Source: Hybos culiciformis (Eukaryota > Arthropoda > Insecta > Diptera > Hybotidae). From it: 64,000 bases of DNA. The stretch spans positions 217,501 to 281,500 of the forward strand of contig CAXFZM010000303.1 of NCBI GenBank assembly GCA_964007475.1. The letters run 5' to 3'. A program made the position numbers and the translations under genes. The notes below the pieces were generated by a model. The model was not told the origin of the DNA, ran no database searches, and saw only the letters and a list, made by a program, of their open reading frames with translations. Positions 13,149 to 24,907 of the stretch are shown here, piece by piece. Within the stretch, counting starts at the first letter, position 1. Each line of letters begins with the position of its first letter.

Positions 13149-13297
13149 TTAAATTTGATTCTGTGCTGCTGCTGTACGTTTTTCCCTTTGACCTAAATTC
13201 TTTTCAACTTCACCATTATTGAGTTCTAATATCCAATGATCTTGAACAAAATCTGGTAAGGCTGCTGCAAAATCAGCATTCTGTCGATTTGGAGGTC
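13149..13297 (-). CDS. possible exon of an unrecognised host gene
   Basis: On the minus strand a good acceptor (tatatttttag) is followed by an open frame of about 49 codons with balanced, protein-like composition (for example ALPDFVQDHWILEL), ending in TAA at 13149-13151. A good donor (AAG followed by gtaaga) at 13116 would extend the exon to 13117, past the stop. So either the stop is real and this is a terminal exon, or the copy is decayed. I do not recognise the family. Confidence 0.35.
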
Positions 13298-13332
13298 CTA
13301 AAAATATATATAAAAAAAACTAGAATTAGGTA

Positions 13333-13825
13333 ATACCGTATCTGCACTTGGACCTTAAAACTGACCTTTGAGTGGAACTGACCTGTAAACTGACCTGTGA
13401 ACAGGCCTTTCTCATACAAAAAAAAGGAAAAAAAATAACTAACCTTTGCGTAAAAGGCCAGTTTGCAGACAAAAAAAGTTAGTTTGCAGACAAAAAAGGT
13501 CAGTTTGCAGACATTATAGTTGCCAACTTTTCTGCTTTTTCCTTGCTTTTTTCTGCCTTTTTTCTATTTTCAAAAGGTTGGCAATACAAATTTAAAAATA
13601 AACAAGTAAACAACATACAGAAATTCAAAATTTTTAAATAATAAAATTTGAATAATTTGGAAATTGGAAATTTTTAAATAATAAAATTTAAAAGTAAAAA
13701 AATAAAAAATGAATTCCAGCAAAAAAAAAAAAAAATAAAATGCTGTAAAAAAAATACAAGTGCGTACGGGTTTCGTTAAGGCGACCTTACGAACTGACCT
13801 TTGCAGACAAGTGCAGATACGGTAT
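13333..13825. mobile_element. TA-flanked MITE (Tc1/mariner-like)
   Basis: Perfect 18-bp terminal inverted repeats (ATACCGTATCTGCACTTG and its complement) are flanked on each side by TA (13331-13332 and 13826-13827), giving a 493-bp element. The interior has no transposase and carries repeated short blocks (CAGTTTGCAGACAAAAAA and CTGACCTTTG types). The TA duplication fits Tc1/mariner-type mobilisation; this assignment is inference. Confidence 0.85.
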
Positions 13826-13827
13826 TA

Positions 13828-14919
13828 TCCAGATAATTTTTCATTACTTCATTTTCATTATTTAAAATAAAAGTCTTCATATTAAGTACAGATATTTTTT
13901 TTAAATATTTTGAATTTTTAATTTAAAAATCCAAAATTTTTCTCAAAAAAATATTTGAATTTTAGAAACAAATGAGACGCGTCACAAGATTTTTTTTTTT
14001 GACATTTCACCAAAATAATTTTATTTTTAATAACTTTTTAGTTGTAATTCTAACTAAATTCTTTCTAAAAATTAATCTAAATTTTAGTAAACCGTATTTA
14101 AAATAAATATCTCTTATTAAAAATTTAATTTGTTTTTTTAAAATTTTATACGATTATTTTAACTCAAACCTTATTTTTATTCAAACTTTTTTGAAAGTAA
14201 ATAATTAAACAACAAATGCCAAATGAGAATTAAAAGTAAATTAACAAATAAAAATCGCAAATAACCAGCATTATATTTGCTTGAACAGAGTTCTATAAAA
14301 ATTCACTTTTGGTTATTTTGAAGCAAGTTTAAAACATGTAGAAAATTGTTCATTTTATAAAGTTTTATAAGTAATTGTTATCATTTAAATAGTAATTTTA
14401 TATTGTAGCACTAGTAAAAAAAACTTTAATAGCTTTACATTAGACAAAATACAGTTAAAATTTCCTTCGCGTTTAATTATTTTGAAAAAAAAAAAAAAAG
14501 AAATTTATATGTTCAACAAAGCAATAAAAAATATACTTTAAATTTAGAACGGTGGGTGCTGCTTTGAAGCATGGAATTTTAAAGAAAAAGTAAATTGTCA
14601 AACCAAACCTTAGTTTTTTTTAAATACACTCTAGAAAATAGAACTATTTGGTCGTAATTTTACAACGATAATAATGGTAATTTTTGATGTAAAATTACGT
14701 CCATTATTTAAACTTCAACCGATAAAGGCGTAAAAAAAATAATATACACAAAAAAAAGTAAATTTAAGCAAATTGTGTTATTTCTGCATTAAAAATAAAG
14801 GTATATTTACACATTGTTGCTTAAACATTTAAGCCATAGAGCGTAAAAATAAACAAACTAGTGTATATTTACACTCTTCTGCTTAAATGTTTAAACCATA
14901 AGTAGATAGTTTATGAGAG
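13828..14919. other. AT-rich non-coding spacer
   Basis: No gene or repeat partner seen. It consists of A/T-rich sequence with chance frames only. Confidence 0.6.
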
Positions 14920-15640
14920 TTCTGGCGCAATGGGTGGAGCCATTTGAGTGGAGCTATGTGGAGCCGCGTATTATATGAGAGTTCTAGACCAATTTAAGTG
15001 GAGCCGCGTATTATATGAGAGTTCTAGATAAATTTAAGTGGAGCCGCGTATTATATGAGAGTTCTAGATAAATTTAAGTGGAGCCGCGTATTATATGAGA
15101 GTTCTAGACCAATTTAAGTGGAGCCGCGTATTATATGAGAGTTCTAGACCAATTTAAGTGGAGCCGCGTATTATATGAGAGTTCTAGATAAATTTAAGTG
15201 GAGCCGCGTATTATATGAGAGTTCTAGATAAATTTAAGTGGAGCCGCGTATTATATGAGAGTTCTAGATAAATTTAAGTGGAGCCGCGTATTATATGAGA
15301 GTTCTAGACCAATTTAAGTGGAGCCGCGTATTATATGAGAGTTCTAGACCATAATTAAGTGGAGCCGCGTATTTTATGATAGTGAAGTATTTAAGTGAAT
15401 TATTTTAAGTGGAGTCGCGTATTTTATGAAAGTATGTTATTTAATTGGATTACTTTAAGTGGAGCCGCGTATTATATAAAAGTTTTAAGTGAATTTTTAA
15501 GTGGAGCTGTGCATTATATGAAAAATTCTAAATTTAAGTAAATTATTTAAGTGGAGAAAAGTTCTAAGAAAATAATTTTAAGTGGAGCCGCGTATCATAC
15601 GAGAGTTCTGAATCAAATTTAAGTGGAGCCATATTTAATA
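14920..15640 (+). repeat. 40-bp tandem minisatellite
   Basis: Ten head-to-tail 40-bp units from 14961 to about 15360, each beginning GAGCCGCGTATTATATGAGA and ending AATTTAAGTG. Units differ mainly at one position pair (GACC or GATA), in the order CC, TA, TA, CC, CC, TA, TA, TA, CC, CC. Degenerate units extend on both sides, to about 14920 and 15640. There are no spacers, so this is a satellite and not a CRISPR array. It lies just left of the Polinton and may belong to its terminal region, which I cannot prove because the right end is truncated. Confidence 0.92.
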
Positions 15641-16400
15641 TGTAAATGTACATAATTATGTATTTTCAAATAATTGTGAAATTATGATTGAGGTGAAAAA
15701 TTCTGATAAATGTAATTTGAGTTGGAATCGATTTTATTAATTTGAGATTCGAATTTTTCAGATTAAATTATAAAGGTAAAAATTAATTATTCAAACTTGT
15801 CCAAACATGATTCGAGTTAAGAAAAATATTTTATGTTTAAGGGAATGTCTAAATAATTGTGAAATTATGTAAAAGTGCTGACAAATGTAATTGATTTAAT
15901 TAAATTATTAAAATTAATTTGAGATATTCACCTGGTAATTTGATATTCGAAATAAATTTCATTTTATTAAATTATAAAGGAAAAATAAGATTTTCAAAAA
16001 CATATTAAAACATATATATAAAAAAAATTCGCGTGAGAAAAAAATTTATTTTCACTAAAATTTTGCACTAATAGCAAATTTAAATTCCAAAAATGTTGAT
16101 ATATGTATAATATAATTTTCCGCGTATTTTTATCGTATGTGTCTGAAAAATTAAAATTTGAAATATGATTTTTATTAAATAAATCCTTAAACTTTTGTGC
16201 TAATACTCGTACTAAATCGGAAAATGCTGACTTCAGTTAAATATTTTCCCACGAATTGAATAATGAATTTCACAATTTATGTCTATGAAAATTAAATCGT
16301 AACTTGAGCCTGTGATTAAATTTGGATTCAGTAGCTATTTAAGGAGAAAATTTTTACTTTTTTGCTCAAAATTTAAATTTAAATCAAACAGTTTAAGTCT
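15641..16400. other. AT-rich spacer left of the Polinton polymerase gene
   Basis: No reading frame of note. The left terminal repeat of the Polinton should lie here or in the 40-bp array, but no matching inverted copy is visible at the right end, where a Penelope-like fragment interrupts. Confidence 0.4.
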
Positions 16401-16407
16401 TATAAAA
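16401..16407 (+). promoter_or_regulatory. putative TATA box for polB
   Basis: TATAAAA 325 bp before the polB ATG. The distance is bridged by a likely 5' UTR with an intron (16608-16710: donor gtgagt, acceptor ttatttcag). Inference from sequence only. Confidence 0.35.
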
Positions 16408-16725
16408 TAAAGTGTGCTTAAATCTAAATAAACAACAAGAATTATTAAAATATAAAAATTTGGAAATAATTAAATTGAAATTTGGAAAAATAAAATTTAG
16501 CCAAAACAAATTTTATAAATTTGTAAAAATAAATTTAATTAAAAGAATTAACTCAAGCATATAAAAATTTTAAAATAATTAATTTGAAAGCTGAAATTAA
16601 AAAAGAAGTGAGTAAAAAATTAATCATTATTTTATTTTACATTTATAATTTATGTTTTTCGAGAAATAAAAAAAAAACGAAGAAAAATTTCAAACAAAAC
16701 TTTATTTCAGACGAAATATTTTAAA

Positions 16726-19700
16726 ATGGTTTTTACATGTCAAATTTGTAATCAACAATTTACAATGAACAAAAATCTTCTTCGCCATGTTCGAACTAAA
16801 CATACCGCCGATAATATGGAATCTCCAATTCAAAATAAGTGTGTAGTTTGTCAGATTTGTGATGCGGAATTTTCGAGGTCTGATGCGCTTAGGCGTCACA
16901 TTAATTTTCAGCATATTCAACCATCTAAAAAGGCAAAATATGGTAGTGCAGGGTTCCCCTTTTTTTTTTAGATTCATTTTCCCTGACTTTCCCTGATTTT
17001 CCAGAGAAAAAAATTTTTTTTTCCAGAACTAATCAATCAGTTTTAGAAAATTTAACAAAAAATTTTTTTTTGTCTGTATACAATTATTTACATATATGTA
17101 CATATCGTCGCTCAGAATTTAAATGTCGTATGTAGATTTCGTCAATTTTAGGATTATGATAATTTCTTAAAGTTTTCGAGGTTGAATTTTCTTTTGCCGC
17201 AATCAGTTTTTTTATTTGGCTATTAGTTCTTGAGATATTTAACTTCTATTTTGTTGTACGTATCATAAAAGAAACATTTTGAGGGAATAATTGTTGTATG
17301 TGTTGAATTTTTGCTACATTCGACAATATGGATATAAAAAATATATAATTTTTTTATTTTTATTTTTTGTCGTATGCATACAAAATTTTAAACGATGGTA
17401 TTTGCGGTGTGAAATAAGTATTGTATTAAGAAAAAAATAATTTTTTTAAATAAATAACAGAAGAGTTTATATAATTTTTATCAAAAAATATATAAATTGT
17501 TAAAAAAAAATATGAACATTTAAAGGCATGGAACGATCAACTTTATCAAAATCACTTTTTTTAAAAGGGTATGTTATAATTTATAAATAGTGTTATAGAC
17601 AGTTACTTAAAAAGTAAGGAAATCGGTAGTCGTGTCACCCTCGTGAAGAAACTGAAAGATCTCGACTACACAGATGTCAATTTAAAAATTTTAAAACCAA
17701 CAGCTTCAGTGTTTTAAACTATTTCCTATTTAAAAGAAGGAACTTTTTTACCAACAAATTCCGTTCACCAAATGCAAGTTTGTAATCTGTAATGTATCAA
17801 CAAAAAACTTTGAAAGTATCATAATAAAAAAAGCAAAAGAAGAGAATTTCAAAATCGTTGATTTGAATTAAAGTAATGGACGATTTAAGAGATTTCAACA
17901 GCGTTATAAAATCAGAATTAAAAGTTGCAAAAAAAAAAAAACTCATCCGAAAAGTTGATGGATTTAAAATGCATGGTAGGTATTCCTTTTTTTTTTAAAG
18001 AATTAAGAATTAAGAATAGTTTAATCCCACTATTTAACTATGATTAGTATTTATGCCTTTTATTATTACATATAAAACTTTATTTTTATTTTCAGATTTT
18101 CTAATTAATTAAGCAATCGCCCGTAAAATGATAACATTTTTTTTTTTTGAAAATGACTGAAAGTGCAGATTTGAAAATTAACTTGTATTGAAACCAACTT
18201 TCGATTGATTTTTCGGAATTGCTATAAAAAGTTTTAGTAGAATGTTATTTGATTACTTTAATTTATCTAAAACTTTGATTAGTTTTTCTGTTAAGACTAT
18301 TAGTGGATATTTTTTTCATTTTTATTAACGACCGTTGAAAGTATTTTAAAGTTATTGATTGTTATTTTTTAAAGTATTGATTGAAAATGTTAAATTATTT
18401 ATTAAAATTTTTTAAGAAATGTTTGATTGAATATTATTTATTTTAATAAAATAAAAATTTTTTATCAGAAAATATTTTTTAATTCATTATTTCTAAAAGA
18501 GACCTTGCAATCTTTGTACAAAAATTCTAATTATCTAGAACAAAATGTTGATATACAACAAAATTTTCTAAGAAGAAGAATTTCAAAATTGATTTGTCGT
18601 ATGTCAGCATTTACTGAATAAAAAAGTGTAAAACTTCTTGTTACAACATACAAATTTCGAGGCAAATTAAAAATTTCTTCATTACTAATTCACTGAAACT
18701 ATTTAAAAATTTGCATATTTAAAAATTTGAATTACTTACTTTACATTTCTTTAAAAATTTTTTACACCACCAATGATAAATTTTATTTTTAAATTTTAGA
18801 AGACGATTTTCCAGAAATTTGTCACTTTTGGTTAAAACTCCCTGACTTATCTTAAAACGCTCTTGTTTTCCATGACTTTCCCTGACTGTTTTCGTTTTCC
18901 CTGACTTTCCAGGTTTCCCAGATTTTCCAGAGAAAGGGGAACCCTGTAGTGATAATGTAGTTGTTGCCGATATTGAGAGTGACGACGATGATTCCATTAA
19001 AAATGTAGTTGTTGCCGATATTGAGAGTGACGACGAGAATTCTATTAATAATATTGAAAGTGATGCCGATAAAATTGATAATGTTGGTGATGAAAATTTA
19101 GATAATGCTCACAATATTTGTAATGATCCCGGTACATCTCATGGCGATTTTTCAACAAGTAAGCAGTTAGATTTAAGAAAAACTAATTTTTGTGATACTT
19201 GTAAGGTTAGTTATGTAAGTTGGCCATCGCATATTAGGAAAACTTCCCACAAAAATTTGACGTGTAGTAATATTCACAATATTGAGAATCTATCCAAAAT
19301 CTCTCATTGCTTTAAATCTCGAATCAGCTCATTTTGTTATAAAAATTCAGATGAGGGCTTAATAATACCAACTGAATTTCTTCAAAATTCCAAAAATGTA
19401 GTATCTACCCTACTCGCGGACCACTTAATAGTTCATAATTTCCTTAAATTTAATTTAGAAATTTTTATTTGGTATGTTAAGATAGTTATTAGTACAGATG
19501 AAATGATTGAAAGTTTGAAATCTTTTCAAACAAAAATGCATGTTTTGTTGAATATTGATGAATTTGATACGATTTTTGAGGCAATGGTTTCTGATATAAA
19601 TGCGAAAACTGACGAGTTTCAGGAAAATAATTCAGGTTGGGCATTAACAAAAATAGAACGTTTAGAAATAAATATTAATAAATATGATCCAATACGAGGT

Positions 19701-22700
19701 GGATCTTTCATTGAACTCCCTAAAAATATTTCCAATAAAAAAGCCTGCACTAATATTCAAAATAGTGATAACTATTGTTTCAAATGGTGTATAATTGCAG
19801 CTCTTAAAAATTTTGTTTCAGATAAAAATCGTCCTCAGTCATATGAAATTACTAATATTGCATCTACTAAAATTCATATTCCTGATTTCGGATATATAAA
19901 TTTCGAAAAACTCAAATTTCCCTTGATGCAAAATGACATTAAGGTATTTGAGGAAAATAATGAGAATATTAGTATTAATGTTTTTGAGCTCTGTGAAAAT
20001 AATATTTCTATTGTTGGGCCTACTTACAAAACAAAAGAGTTGAAACGAAATCATATAAATTTGCTTTGGATAGAAAATGAAAGTAATTTTCATTATGTTT
20101 TAATAAATGATTTGTCTACATTAATAGGAACCCAACTTTCAAATCATAATGGGAAAAAACATATTTGTAATTTTTGTTTACTTTATTTTCAATCTGAGGA
20201 AACTCTGAAAAATCACGAATCTGAATGCAATAAAATCGTAACAAAAATGCCTGATGAAGACCATGCTATTCTCCGATTTGAACATTTTGAGAGATGCTTC
20301 GAATTACCTTTCGTTATATACGCAGATTTTGAATCCGTGTTAGAAAAAAATTTATTTGCTGTGCAAGACCCTGCAAAGTCTTCAACTGTCGTAGTGCATA
20401 CTCATAAGCCCTGTGCTTACGGCTTTTATATAAAATGCAATTACGATGATAATCTTTCAGTTTATAAATCCTACGTAGGTGAAGACTGTGCATCTCATTT
20501 CGTGAAAACCTTATTTAAGGAGGTTAGGGATTTGTATCATCAGCATACTAGTAAAAATAAGCCAATGAAAAATTTAACAAGAGAACAAATTTTGAAACAG
20601 GCAAGCGAAGAAAATTGTCATATTTGTTGTAAAAAAATGGGGTCCGATAGAGTCAGGGATCATTGTCATTTTACTGGGGAGTACAGGGGTCTAGCGCATA
20701 GCAAATGTAACATTAATTTTAAAGTTCCAAAATTTTTCCCTGTGATTTTCCACAACCTTTCCCGATATGATGCTCATCTATTTGTGAGGGAATTAGGTTT
20801 AGAAAACTGCTCAATAAATGTTTTAGGTCTTACTAAAGAAAATTATATTTCATTTGCAAAAAAAATTAGCATAAACGAATCCGATTCTGCTGCCCTAGAT
20901 GACGATGAGAAGCATATCTTAACTTTAGAAATTAGATTTATAGATTCTTACAGGTTTATGCCAAGTAGTCTCGCAAATATATCCGATAGTCTTGATAAAT
21001 CTGACTTTAAATCTATGAATCAAGAGTTTCCGGAAGCTGCTTTTCATAACTTGCATTTGCAGAAAGGCGTTTTCCCCTATGAATATTTAGAAAACATCAA
21101 TTTTTTAAAAGACAATTGCCTTCCTCCAAAAGTTGAATTTAATAGTAAACTAACAAATAGTACATGTTCGGACGAAGACTACGAGTATGCTTGTAAAGTG
21201 TGGGAAAAATTGAATTGTAATACTTTAGAAGATTATCTTCTCGTTTATTTAAAAACTGATGTTTTATTATTAGTTGATGTCTTTGAAAACTTCCGAAAAA
21301 TCTGTCAAAAAAATTTCAAACTGGACCCCTGTCACTATTATACTGCCCCTGGGATGGGTTGGGATGCTATGCTTAAAATTACCGAGATTGAATTAGAATT
21401 ATTGACCGACATAGACATGTTTAATTTTATTAAATCGGGTATCAGAGGGGGAATTTCACAATGTTCTATTAGACATATCGCTGCAAATAATGAATATTTA
21501 CCAAATTTCGATCCAACAAAAGAGACGGTATTTGGAAGTTATATAGATGCCGTTAACTTATACGGATTTGCAATGAATGCATATTTACCCTATAGAAATT
21601 TCAATTGGGAAGCAAAACTTGATGAGTGGAGTGTTGAAAAAATTTTATCAATACCTGAAAATTCTGATCAAGGTTACTTTTTTGAGGTTGATTTAGAATA
21701 CCCCATCGAAATTCACGATGCTCATAATGATCTTCCTTTCTGTCCAGAGCTCGAAACACCCCCAGGCTCAAAAACTCCAAAATTATTATTAACTTTAAAC
21801 GATAAAGTAAAATATAAAATACATTATATGAATCTACAACTAGCATTAAAAAATGGTCTTAAACTTAAAACAATTCATAGAATTTTATCATTTGATCAAA
21901 AACCTTGGCTCAAAAAGTATATTAATTTGAATACAGAATGTAGGAAAAAGACTACTGACTTTGCGAAAAATCAATTTAAACTATTCAATAATATTGTCTA
22001 TGGGAAGACAATGGAAAATGTTGATAAAAGAAAAGACATCAAGATTGTTACTAATTGGGAAAATTATAAAAGACAGTATGGATGTAGATCTCTTGTAGCT
22101 AAATCAAATTTTCATAGTATTTCCATCTTTGATAACGATATGGCAGCAGTTCAGATGAGTAGGGTAAAATGTTACTACAATAAGCCAATATATTTAGGTT
22201 TTACTGTTTTAGAAATATCAATATTATGAAGCCTCATTTTAAAGATAATATAAAAATAGCTTACATGGATACCGATTCATTTTTCTACAAAATTACAAAT
22301 GTTGACTTTTACAAAGAAATCAAACATATGATAAACGACCATTTTGATACATCTGCTTATGATCCAAATAATCAATTTGGTTATCCATTAGTTAACAAAA
22401 AAATAGTTGGATTATTTTCAGAATTAAATGGAAAAATATTAACAGAGTTTGTAGGACTTAGATCTAAAATGTATTCTTTTACAGTTCATGAACAAAAACC
22501 TACTTTTAAAGCTAAGGGAATAAATAGTTGTGTTGTAAAAAATTTTAATTTTAATATGTATAAAGATTGTTTGTTTTTTAATAAAATAGTTCATTGTGTA
22601 ATGTATAATATTAGATCCCGACTTCATAATCTGTATACGGAGAGAATAAGTAAAAAATCTTTGGATAGTTCTGATGATTAGCGAAAAATTTGCGTTGACG

Positions 22701-22765
22701 GAGTAAATACTTATGCGTATGGTCATTATATATTAGATTTAGAAGACGATATTGATATTTTGTAA
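16726..22765 (+). pseudogene. polB: Polinton zinc-finger family B DNA polymerase, split by a transposon
   Basis: Protein-primed DNA polymerase that would copy the element. N terminus: two C2H2 fingers (CQICNQQF and CQICDAEF, CX2CX12HX4H) at 16738-16911, then the 16949-18946 insertion. After it come an acidic segment with a 16-residue repeat (18954-19049), a degenerate finger near 19184, and a CX2CX12HX3C finger near 20165. Exonuclease motifs: YADFES (20319), HNLSRYDAH (20751), YLKTD (21246). Polymerase motifs: A, DAVNLYG (21546); B, KLFNNIVYG (21978); C, YMDTDS (22262). Removing the insert and one target-site copy restores frame exactly (frame of 16726 joins frame of 18954). Lesions: a small deletion with frameshift at about 22222, just before motif C, and a TAG at 22679-22681. 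Homology continues to the TAA at 22763-22765. It converges on the integrase gene. Confidence 0.93.
16949..18946. mobile_element. hAT-like element inserted in polB, 5-bp target duplication
   Basis: 1998-bp insertion with terminal inverted repeats CAGGGTTCCCCTTT. Both ends have subterminal TTTTCCCTGACT-type repeats in inverted orientation. It is flanked by TAGTG at 16944-16948 and 18947-18951. The CAGGG end is hAT-like but hAT normally makes 8-bp duplications; here only 5 bp match. The interior is AT-rich with no recognisable transposase, so it is non-autonomous or decayed. Confidence 0.85.
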
Positions 22766-22887
22766 TTTAAGTTAAAATAATTTTAAGAAATTTTGTTATT
22801 TAAATACTTTATTAGTCTTATTTATAATATTAAGGTAATAATTTAAGATATGTAAATAAAAATTAAAAATAAAATAAATGTATATAT

Positions 22888-23880
22888 TTAAATTACAGCT
22901 TTTTTATTTATCCAAGAATTATGTGACTTGTCAAATCCTAACCATTTTACAAAAACCATATCTCCCTTCTTTTGAAGAACTTTTTCCACTAAATAAATAT
23001 TTGGATGCTTAACTTTCTGCAACTCCTCATCATAGAAACTTCCTAATATTTCTTTATTTTGATAATCATTCAAAACATAAGTAACCGGATTAGTAACTTT
23101 TACTTTTGATATGTTAAATATTTCATTTGACCAATTTGGAATATAACCTTTACTTAAAATTCCTTTTGATTTACTTATTCTAACTTTATCTCCAATTTTA
23201 AAACGACCTGGTTTAAAAATTTTCAATCTATTATAAACTGTTTTTAACAAGTTTTTTTCATTGGATTTTTTGACATCTTTTGGCTTCATCTTAATTACAC
23301 TATGTTTAGTATTGTTGTATTTTTCGACCAAATCATTAACAACAAATATCCATTTATAATCTCCTCGCAAACTGAATTGTTTCCACATAAAATTTTTCAA
23401 AGTTCTATTAAATCTTTCAACAATTGAAGCTTTGAGTTTGGAGTAGGTATTATAATGATTTATTTCATACTTTTTCATAAGTTTGAAGAAATGTTGATTA
23501 AAAAATTCCTTTCCTTCATCTGTATGCAAGTTCTTAGGGTGTACATTTTCAAAAATTTTCTCCATGGCTTGTATAATATCAGCAGCACTTTTAGATTTAA
23601 CAGGTTGAACATATGCAAATTTTGAAAATATATCGATGACTGTCAATAAATATTTAAAACCTTTATTGAACTTAGAATACGGAATCATTTCTACTAAATC
23701 TGCTTGCCAAGTATCATTTAAACCTTTTTGAATTACTTTGCGTCGAGTTGGAAAAGAAGAAAATCGAGAAAAAGTGTGTATAAAAAGAAAATATTTTTTT
23801 TTTTTTTTTTTTTCATATAAAAAAAGTATTCGGTTTCGAGCTGGTTTGTGTAGCTCATTAACAAGTGCTTCTTTACTCAT
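22888..23880 (-). CDS. Polinton integrase with chromodomain
   Basis: 330-residue retroviral-type (DDE) integrase that would insert the element. It starts MSKEALVNELHKPAR at 23880. Catalytic residues are visible: Asp in QADLVEM (about 23695), Asp in LHTDEGKEF (about 23515), Glu in IVERFNRT (about 23415). The last 50 or so residues (YLVEKVL...VKWLGFDKSHNSWI) are a chromodomain, which in related integrases is thought to guide target choice on chromatin. After about 16 good N-terminal residues there is a Lys-rich low-complexity block encoded by a T-run (about 23770-23835) that looks like an in-frame expansion. The frame is otherwise open, making this the best preserved large gene of the element. 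It is convergent with polB and divergent from the ATPase gene, about 100 bp away. Confidence 0.93.
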   Translation of the reverse strand: MSKEALVNELHKPARNRILFLYEKKKKKKYFLFIHTFSRFSSFPTRRKVIQKGLNDTWQADLVEMIPYSKFNKGFKYLLTVIDIFSKFAYVQPVKSKSAADIIQAMEKIFENVHPKNLHTDEGKEFFNQHFFKLMKKYEINHYNTYSKLKASIVERFNRTLKNFMWKQFSLRGDYKWIFVVNDLVEKYNNTKHSVIKMKPKDVKKSNEKNLLKTVYNRLKIFKPGRFKIGDKVRISKSKGILSKGYIPNWSNEIFNISKVKVTNPVTYVLNDYQNKEILGSFYDEELQKVKHPNIYLVEKVLQKKGDMVFVKWLGFDKSHNSWINKKAVI

Positions 23881-23979
23881 CGTTAAAGGTGAAATGATAA
23901 GAAATTAGGTTTTTATTTATAATAAATACACAAATCAAGTCTTCTTCGCTTTTATTTAAAATTTGACCACGCAAGAGAA

Positions 23980-24629
23980 ATGTTTTATCAATTTTTACAC
24001 CTGTTTTCAATGATCATAAGTGGGCCATCAGGTTGCGGGAAAACTACCTTTCTTACCAATTTGATTAAAAATAAAGATTGGCTAATAAATGCAGACTTCA
24101 AGAAAATAATTTGGTGCTACGCAGAAGAGGGAGCAGTACCCAATATCAAAGGTGTTACTTTTCATAAAGGTGTGCCAGACTTTTTGGATAATTTAGAACG
24201 AGGGCCTGTGTTACTGATATTAGATGATTTGATGATGGAGACAAATAATAAAAGCATATGCGAGATTTTCACAAAAGGATCACATCATCGAAATATTTCA
24301 GTCATTTTAGTTACACAGAATTTATTTCATAAGGGGGCGCATACCCGAGATATATCACTTAATTTCATCATTTAGCTCGTCAGGTGTATCCAGAAAACTC
24401 TACTGAGTTGTTTAGAGTATATAAAGAGGTAACACAAATACCTCATAATTATTTAGTAATTGATCTTACACAAGGTGTTAACGAAGTCTTGAGGTTTCGA
24501 ACAAATATTTTTGACAAAGAATTTTGTATTTGTTTTTGTAATTTAAATGAAAATGAAGTCGAAACTGAAACGGTTAACGAAGAACAAGCATATGTTGTAC
24601 TCACTCCAAATGGCGAATCCGAGACTTAG
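23980..24629 (+). pseudogene. Polinton genome-packaging ATPase (FtsK/HerA-type), frameshifted
   Basis: ATPase of the viral A32/adenovirus IVa2-like class that would pump DNA into a capsid. Walker A GPSGCGKTT is at about 24019-24045; Walker B VLLILDDLM is at about 24211-24237. After ISLN (about 24366) the frame is lost at a small deletion and resumes at about 24384 in another frame (ARQVYPENSTELF) to the TAG at 24627-24629. The missing piece is a short stretch before the conserved ARQ(I/V)YP segment. The gene is preceded by a divergent spacer (23881-23979) shared with the integrase. The 3' end overlaps the next gene. Confidence 0.92.
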
Positions 24630-24897
24630 AAAAGCTATTTTAAAAAACTGTGATAACGAGATAATTAAGACTATAAGTGAAATTGCATACAACACACAAT
24701 ATGGATACAATCCCATTAACAACAAAACTAAAAATAAGTTAAAAAGATATAAAAATGCGATACGCTGTTTGAGTTGTCCAAAACGTTCTTTAAACTCAAA
24801 GAGGAAACTTCTATTACAGAAAGGGGGATTTTTACCCGCATTATTAGCAACAGTTTTATCAGGAGTTATTGGAAAAATTATTGAAAATGTCGCATAA
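24592..24897 (+). CDS. Polinton small protein with basic body and hydrophobic GG tail
   Basis: A 101-residue protein (from ATG 24592; an upstream ATG at 24547 is possible but lies well inside the ATPase gene) that overlaps the ATPase 3' end in another frame. It has a conserved-looking RKAILKNC start, a Lys/Arg-rich middle and a hydrophobic C terminus (LQKGGFLPALLATVLSGVIG). Small proteins of this pattern recur next to the ATPase in Polintons; their role is unproven and is often guessed to be structural or DNA-condensing. The frame is intact, with the TAA at 24895. Confidence 0.7.
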   Translation: MLYSLQMANPRLRKAILKNCDNEIIKTISEIAYNTQYGYNPINNKTKNKLKRYKNAIRCLSCPKRSLNSKRKLLLQKGGFLPALLATVLSGVIGKIIENVA

Positions 24898-24907
24898 ATT
24901 AAAAAAA

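Noticed and set aside
14961..15360. CRISPR-like regular array
   Set aside because: Units are contiguous with no unique spacers and the genome is eukaryotic; this is a minisatellite.
18427..18621. 64-codon frame in the polB insertion as a transposase remnant
   Set aside because: The composition is Asn/Ile/Lys/Phe-rich, typical of chance frames in AT-rich DNA, with no hAT motif.
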